NCBI GenBank assembly: GCA_025890175.1
Contig: JANPYM010000021.1
Span: forward strand, 275,377-326,599
Length of the DNA: 51,223 nucleotides
Origin: Ciborinia camelliae
Lineage: Eukaryota; Ascomycota; Leotiomycetes; Helotiales; Sclerotiniaceae
Reading direction: 5' to 3'
In this document: positions 45,219-51,223 of the stretch, one piece after another
Layout: each line of letters starts with the position of its first letter
Position numbering within the stretch: position 1 is the first letter of the stretch
Position numbers and translations under genes: made by a program
Notes under the pieces: model-generated
The model's input: only the letters and a program-made list of their open reading frames with translations
Told to the model about the DNA's origin: nothing
The model's database searches: none

Positions 45219-46858
45219 GTAGAAATCCCAGAACTCATCCGCTGATTGACTAGTTGCAAAACCAGAATCTACACCTAACCAATACCGATCGTAGTGGTCG
45301 ATGGACCAAGTCGATTTAGCGGCAAGAGACCTTTCCCAACCCTCATCACAATAAGGACACAAAAGATTGATACCAACTAAATTGTATCCCCCAATGGCTT
45401 TTATCACACTAAATTGTAATCCCCAATGGCAAAAATCACATCAATTTTAAATAGATTGATACCAACTAAATTGTATCCCCCAATGGCTTTTATCACACTA
45501 AATTGTAATCCCCCAATGGCAAAAATCACATCAATTTTAAATATTATATTCCATAACCCTCAAGTAATATGTTTCCACTCTTATATTTCCAATTTGTATT
45601 CCCAACTTATATATTCCACATATTTCCACATCAATTTTTTCCTTCCGTGAAAACACCCATTTCATTAGTGACCAAATCATCTAGATCTATATTCTCCAAC
45701 TCTAAACTGAGAACATGTTTGAATGTGGTTTCTCAGAATGTAACGCGCACAGGAGCTTTCCAGCCCGTTATTAATCCATACCAACTTCAATATTTGAACA
45801 CACCATCCCTAGCTATTTTAAATTCATCTAAAATCAATATTTAACGAAAGTTAAAAAGCCCCAAAAAGTTATTAAAAATACATCTGATAAAATATATCCA
45901 TAAATATCGGGGAATATACCCAGAATTTGTTAAATTACACACTCGTCTTTCTTAAAATGCTGCAAGATAATTGTTCACCTAGATGCCTAACCTGCCAATT
46001 TTATGTGCCATTCCTGTGATATTGTATATGATATAAATTGTCTTTATTTTGAATAATTTAGCCCAGTGGATCCACCCATACTGCCGGGCCCATGACAACT
46101 CGTAGCATCGTGGGAGAATCATCATTTTTCATTTAGCTCTACTAGATAACACATGAAATGACAGCCGCATTCTGTTTTCTATCCTCTTTTGACAGTTATA
46201 AATATACTTCCAACATCTTCACAGCCAAGGTCAATAATACCTAGTATAGTTTGCATGTTATATCATACTTCAATATTTAAACGGAGATTTGACAATCAAA
46301 TAGCCCTTGAGACTCAGATACTTTATTCAATGTCCAGATCCAGATTTCACAATCAATTTGAATTAAAATAGGTCTCTCAGACTAAAATTTAGATGCCTTG
46401 ATTTGAAAAGGGTATTGAGGAATCAGGTCACATGGTTTCCGGTCACATGATCAGGGATCACGTGGTAAGCTATACCGCATAGGGTATGGGGGAGTAGCAT
46501 ATAAGGGCAGCTGGACTGCCACCAAATACATACTCCTTAGTCAAATCAATCTACCATTATTCTACCCTAGTACTTCCTTCCTACCGTATTACTGGTCATC
46601 CCAGGATATACGATTAATAAAGGGGCTGTTTTTGGGGGGTAAAGGCGAAGAAAATAAGAGTAGATTTGGTACATTATTTCAAGAGGAATCGGAGTTGAAG
46701 AAGATAACTAACTCCATAGTGTCCTTATCCAATGTGATTTTTTATCAATTGGCATTTCATGTTGCTGGACATAATTGACGAAGAGAATTGGGTTGTATTT
46801 ATTGTACATGTATTAAAGAGAAGTTCGAATTCTAATACAAAATAAATCCCCACATAAA
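45219..46858. other. Intergenic region with an 89-bp tandem duplication
   Basis: No supported gene. It holds the 45365-45543 tandem duplication and, at 46430-46470, clustered TCACATG/TCACGTG words. A TATA-like CATATAAGGG near 46497 has no gene behind it. Confidence 0.55.
45365..45543. repeat. 89-bp tandem duplication with internal half-unit repeats
   Basis: GATTGATACCAACTAAATTG recurs at 45365 and 45454; the following sequence is identical apart from one added C in the second copy. Within each copy a half-length motif (CTAAATTGTA, CCCCAATGGC, ATCACA) is itself repeated, so there are four related sub-units. The near identity of the two long copies suggests a recent event. Confidence 0.92.
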
Positions 46859-47416
46859 CTAAATATCAGGACAAAAATACGCGAAAGAAGTAATACTCTT
46901 CAAGTACTTCAGGTCTGTATTCATAGGCGCCATGCAATGATTGAGCTGCATAGCTCCAGTCATGTATCCTTTCCAATCACCAGTCTGACATTCATCAACA
47001 TCCGGATCAGGTGCACTGTACCAATGCAACTGACAATCAGCAAGATGGCCGTCCACCACAAAGCTTCCGCCTTGATTGATCAATACGTCGTTCTTAGCCG
47101 AAGGACATAGCGTTGCACCGGTAAACTTTTCAGCGAGGACGACAATTTGTTCTCCGGTGCATAGGCCCCCGCGAGACCCATCAGCAGGACTAGGCGAATA
47201 GAAAGATATGCTGGAGATATTGCGAGCTGGGAGAGGAATAGGTACGATGTTCAAATCTATTATTAGACCGTCGGGCCAGATCTTTGCTTGGTCCTGGAGT
47301 CCGGGAGGCCATTGCGAGATAGTGAGTTGGGTAAAAGGTGGAGGTAGTGCTGGGGGCATTATAATCGCAAGAGACATGCTTTGTGTGAACCCGAAGAGGA
47401 AAATGGCTTTCAGCAT
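46859..47416 (-). CDS. Small secreted six-cysteine protein, 185 aa
   Basis: Single exon. The N-terminus is a signal peptide (about residues 1-17). The mature protein of about 168 residues has six Cys (LCTGEQ, LCPSA, ADCQL, ECQTG, NHCMA, FCPD), so three disulphides are possible, and a beta-rich look (LTISQWPPGLQ, LIIDLNIVPIPLP, GSFVVDGHLADCQLHWYSA). It has no transmembrane segment. I recognise no named family; a secreted fungal protein of effector-like or wall-associated type is inferred. It faces away from the RING-H2 gene. Confidence 0.7.
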   Translation of the reverse strand: MLKAIFLFGFTQSMSLAIIMPPALPPPFTQLTISQWPPGLQDQAKIWPDGLIIDLNIVPIPLPARNISSISFYSPSPADGSRGGLCTGEQIVVLAEKFTGATLCPSAKNDVLINQGGSFVVDGHLADCQLHWYSAPDPDVDECQTGDWKGYMTGAMQLNHCMAPMNTDLKYLKSITSFAYFCPDI

Positions 47417-48267
47417 TATGAACTAAATCACAGAACTATAAGCTTGTATTAGCTCTGGTTTCGCGTGGGGAAATAAAAATTCTTCAGATTCCTACCTGGT
47501 AAATGACAGAGGTGGTTGATTCAAAAGTAAATTATATCGTTCCATATTAGGGCTATTGAGGACTTTTATCTATTTAGCCAATGTAAAAGTGCTGATTGAG
47601 ATGTGTGGTCTAAGCGCAGAACCATAATACCAACTAGGAGGCAGACTCACTTCGAAACTAGACAAGAAGGACTATGTGACACCGGTATATTAGTGTAGTC
47701 TCAAGATGATTCAAAGTCACACAGCCTCCAGACGCAACGGTTTTGTTGGTTGATGAAGGAGTATTTGTTTCATCAGACTGTTGTTGGTTGGAGGCGTAAT
47801 ACTTCGGACCTGCTTTGAGCATCACACGTTAGGAATCCTTCATGGGCGTTCTACCAACATGAAGACACTCAAGGCTATGCAATCATGAGGGGTTAAAGAG
47901 AAAACGAAAATATAGACCATTTGACTGAGGTGCGAAGCACGGTCAACTTTAGTAGACCAACTGAATGGGCTGCAATCTACCCAGTGAGAGGATTACAACT
48001 CTTGATTAACGTCTATCCCAAAAGCCATCATTTTGTTACCCTGTGAAACAGAATATCACAGATCCAATAGCTGGAATTTTTGAGAACGTTACATGGGGTT
48101 GAATCAGAATAGCTTCATGGTAACCCATTTATCTGTCCTCTCCCAGAACACCTCCACTGCTCTGATCCAAGTTCCTTCATATGAGATTGTCCCAGACCAC
48201 CTAGCCAGAGCATTTTCTTGAGTCACTTTGACATTCTCCTTATGCTTACTTCTCAACCATTAATAAA
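47417..48267. other. Intergenic region, no gene seen
   Basis: About 850 bp without recognisable genes or repeats; the promoter of the small secreted protein should be at its left end. Confidence 0.55.
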
Positions 48268-49433
48268 ATGAAACCCTTCAACTCTTGCTCAATGATGTCG
48301 TTCATGGTAAGTTGGAATGTCATTTTAGTCATCCTAAACCCGACTTTGCGCTCCAAACTTGGAAGAGATTTTGCCAAGCGAGCAACAATACCTCCCGGCG
48401 CTTATGTGATGAATCCCAATGCGGCCATATTCGATTCATCTTGTTCCTCCCCTAATCCCTCAAATAAGAACGAAACAAAACAAACTGCTGACATGCGTGG
48501 ATGAGCTGGAGCGCTAGAATTGGCGGTCAATGGACACAAACGCCTGACCCAAACGAAGGCAGAGCTACCAAATCAAAACAATGAGGATCCCAATTTCGAA
48601 AAAAGATTACTCGTAGCTAAGAATGATCCAGGGGGGTCTTGCATTAATGATCCGGTATCCCTTGATAATTTACTCACTGCCATCACAGCCATGTACAATT
48701 TTTCAACAACGATGCCACTTTGAGTATACTGGAGCGACTGGTGAGGGATTTCAGTGTGATGAGTGACAGTAACGGCATCAATGCAAACCCTGGAAAAGGT
48801 TTCTGTCCACCCGCCGATGAAGGGGGACTATCATGATTTCTTGCAACACTGTTTATAAACCATACGGAACAGAAAAGGGACGAGTGCCAAGGCAATACGT
48901 ACGCAATCACCAGAAACTTAAAGGGTATTGACGGTGAACATAATACTGGCGGTGTTGCCATGAACTTTTGTGACCCTTTTTTTCGTCAGCCTCGATTCGA
49001 TAGATATTTTGCAGCGGCAACAGCGGATGATCCAACAGCAGCTGGAATCTACTTTGATGACTGGATGAACGTCCGTACAATTGCCCGAGCTCAACTTGGC
49101 ACAGAAGGTAAGCACACATTAACTACAAGCTCATATCTTGGAGGCAGCTTGTACTAACCAACGAATCTTGTAGCGTCCACCATCCTACATGAATGGACGC
49201 ATATCTCTTGGGTAGTCCCCACAAATGACTGGGAAAAGGACTCTAAAGGCCAGTACTTGCTAGACAATAACTGGAATTACCAAGAAGGAGTGGAAGAAGT
49301 ATATGGATGATATGAATGTGCAAGCCTCGCCCAAGGTAGCGGGTATGGAGAGATCGGTGGTGAGCCTTACAACAAGAACGCAGATACACCTAATTTCATA
49401 ACGTATATCCAAAACATAACTTTTAATGCTTAA
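48268..49433 (+). pseudogene. Broken secreted metalloprotease-like gene with HEXXH, next to the right AT-rich block
   Basis: A coding signal runs from ATG 48268 to TAA 49433, with one good intron (49108-49173, GTAAGC, perfect TACTAAC branch, TTGTAG). After the intron comes LHEWTHISWV: the HEXXH (49188-49202) is the zinc site of gluzincin/aspzincin-type metallopeptidases, and the Cys-rich spacing suggests an M35-like enzyme. The frame is disrupted by TGA at 48502, a frame change at about 48690-48730, TGA at 48834 and TGA at 49308. Some of these could fall in unrecognised introns, but 49308 lies within clear coding sequence (EEVYG then YECASLAQG). The gene lies directly against the AT-rich block, so inactivation by spreading RIP is plausible but unproven. 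Confidence 0.65.
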
Positions 49434-49439
49434 ACGGAT

Positions 49440-51223
49440 TTCTTCTTAAACAAGCCTATTTTTAATTTTAATTATAACTTTATTATCTATATCTTTATTA
49501 TTATTACTTTAATTTAATTAATTTTTATTACAAAATAATTACAAAAACTAAAAAAACAAAACATTTTATTAAAAAAATAAATTTACTTTTTTTTGCTTTC
49601 AAAAAATTTATTTGTATTTATAAATTTATTAAAAAAGTTTTATTTTAAAAACAAACGTTTTTGCTTTTATTAATTATTATTATTTTTATTTTTCAAAAAT
49701 ATAAAAAACTTTTTTTAAAAAATATATAATTTATAAAGAATATAATAAAAAATAATAAAGTTTTTGTTATTATTATTATTGTTGTTATTCCTTCTTTTCC
49801 CTTTTTCTTTTTTTTTTTAAATGTTTTTTTTATTAAGATTGAATCTAAATTTAATATATTAGTATTTTATTATTAAACTTTTTTTTCTTATAAATTTATA
49901 TTTAATTTAAAAATAAAGGATATTGTAAATAAAATATATTATAAATTTACTTTTAATTAATTTATAAATAAAAAGCTTTATTTAATTATTTATAAAATTA
50001 TTAATATAAACAATTTTTTTTAAAAAAATTGAAACAATCTTAATTATAAAATACAAAAGAAAATAAATAATTAAATAAATCTGAAATATATATTGTTAAT
50101 AAATAAATCGATATTATAAAAATAAATTGTTTTTATTAAATTAATAAAAAACAATAAAAATAAATTTAATAATATTATTAATCAAAAATAATAAAAAAAT
50201 GTTTTATATAATTTATATATTCAAAAATATTTTAATAAAAAATATTGAAATATTATTAAAATAAAAATATATTATATTTTTTTTTGAAAAACGTATAACT
50301 ACTCTTTTTATTAAAAAAATTCTAAATCCCAAAAAAAAGTATATACAATATATAAAACTAAATTTAAACTTTAAAAAAAAAAAAAAAAAGAAAAAAAATT
50401 AGATATAATATTATAATAAAAAAACAATTGAAAAAAATAAATATTTAAAAAAAAAAAAGATTTTAAAATAAAAAAATATTAATATAAAATTTTTAAATAT
50501 TAAAAATATATAAAACGTAAATACCCCAATTATAATTATGTATATTGGATTTTTATTATAAAATAATATTATACAATATTAATTAATAAATAATTTGAAT
50601 AAAAAAAATATATTTTTTATAAAAAAAAAATATAATATTAAAATTATTATTATATATATAAATAATAAAATAAACTAATTAATAAAATTTATAATAATTT
50701 AAAATTTATAATAATAAAAAAAAGAAAAAGTTTTTCCCCATTTTTATTTTTATTTTAATTTTACAATTTATTATTAATATTTATTAATCTTTTTTATAAT
50801 AATAATATTTTTAATCTTTATTTTGGGCTTACTATTAATAATTATTTTTTTTTATATTGTTATTTTATTTGTTGTAGATATAGAATAATTAATTTATTAT
50901 TTTATTATTTCAAAAAAGTTTTAAAACTTTTATTTCTTTATTAATATATACAAAAAAGAAATTTTTATTATTACAAAAATATAAAAAATAATTAAATACA
51001 AAAATAATAAATATTATTCAATAAAAAATAATTAATAATATTATAAAATTAATTTGTAAAAAATTTTTTTTTTTAAAATAATTGAAAATTATTAATAATA
51101 TTTTTTTTTTAAATATATTAATTAAAATATTAATAAATATTAAAGAAAAAATAAATGCTTTTAAAATATATTATAAGAAGTAGTAATAAAAAAAAATATT
51201 TAATATTTTTTTGGAATTAAAAA
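49440..51223. repeat. Right AT-rich block, probably RIP-degraded repeat DNA
   Basis: Composition changes within a few bases after the pseudogene stop to nearly pure A/T with poly-A/T runs and no coding frame, matching the left block. It continues past the end of the window. Origin from RIP-mutated transposons is inferred from composition. Confidence 0.8.

Noticed and set aside
46490..46520. TATA-like CATATAAGGG as a promoter of an unseen gene
   Set aside because: No coding frame downstream on the plus strand before the minus-strand secreted gene.

Overview
The window looks like nuclear DNA of a filamentous ascomycete. I would guess a leotiomycete of the Botrytis/Sclerotinia type, but that placement is inference. 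The evidence is short spliceosomal introns (48-86 bp) with GTAAGT-like donors and CTNAY branch sites, secreted-protein genes, fungal families (SSM4/Doa10, Rds1-like ferritin fold, lipoxygenase, histidine acid phosphatase), and two extremely AT-rich blocks at the ends (about 1-3150 and 49440-51223) of the kind left by repeat-induced point mutation (RIP). Between them lies about 46 kb of ordinary gene-bearing sequence with long intergenic spacers. No rRNA, tRNA, CRISPR or bacterial-type operon was seen.

Left part (3.2-14 kb): a small inverted-repeat (MITE-like) element; a two-exon gene for a secreted 94-residue Cys-rich protein; a J-domain membrane protein whose C-terminus is encoded by a minisatellite; a divergent purine-repeat promoter; a membrane/coiled-coil protein split by a frameshift; a secreted lectin-like beta-propeller with five exons; and a 207-residue protein of unknown function.

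Middle (14-36 kb): a repeat-filled spacer with an 8-bp tandem array; a cytosolic lipoxygenase with all five metal ligands; a secreted histidine acid phosphatase; the 1739-residue ER ubiquitin ligase Doa10/SSM4; across a CCTAGGTA-rich promoter, a 1360-residue Ala/Ser-rich repeat protein with an N-terminal membrane anchor and a C-terminal KDEL; and a secreted ferritin-like protein.

Right part (36-51 kb): a possible small proline-motif protein; a small MGNC (predicted lipidated) protein; a single-pass surface-sensor-like protein; a small two-exon gene with a GC-AG intron; a RING-H2 protein; an 89-bp tandem duplication; a secreted six-Cys protein; and a broken HEXXH metalloprotease gene directly against the right AT-rich block.

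There is no obvious single pathway or biosynthetic cluster. The common theme is secreted or membrane proteins (at least nine of about sixteen loci) in a gene-sparse island bounded by AT-rich DNA. All multi-exon models were built by hand from splice signals and reading-frame continuity; none was checked against transcripts or databases.
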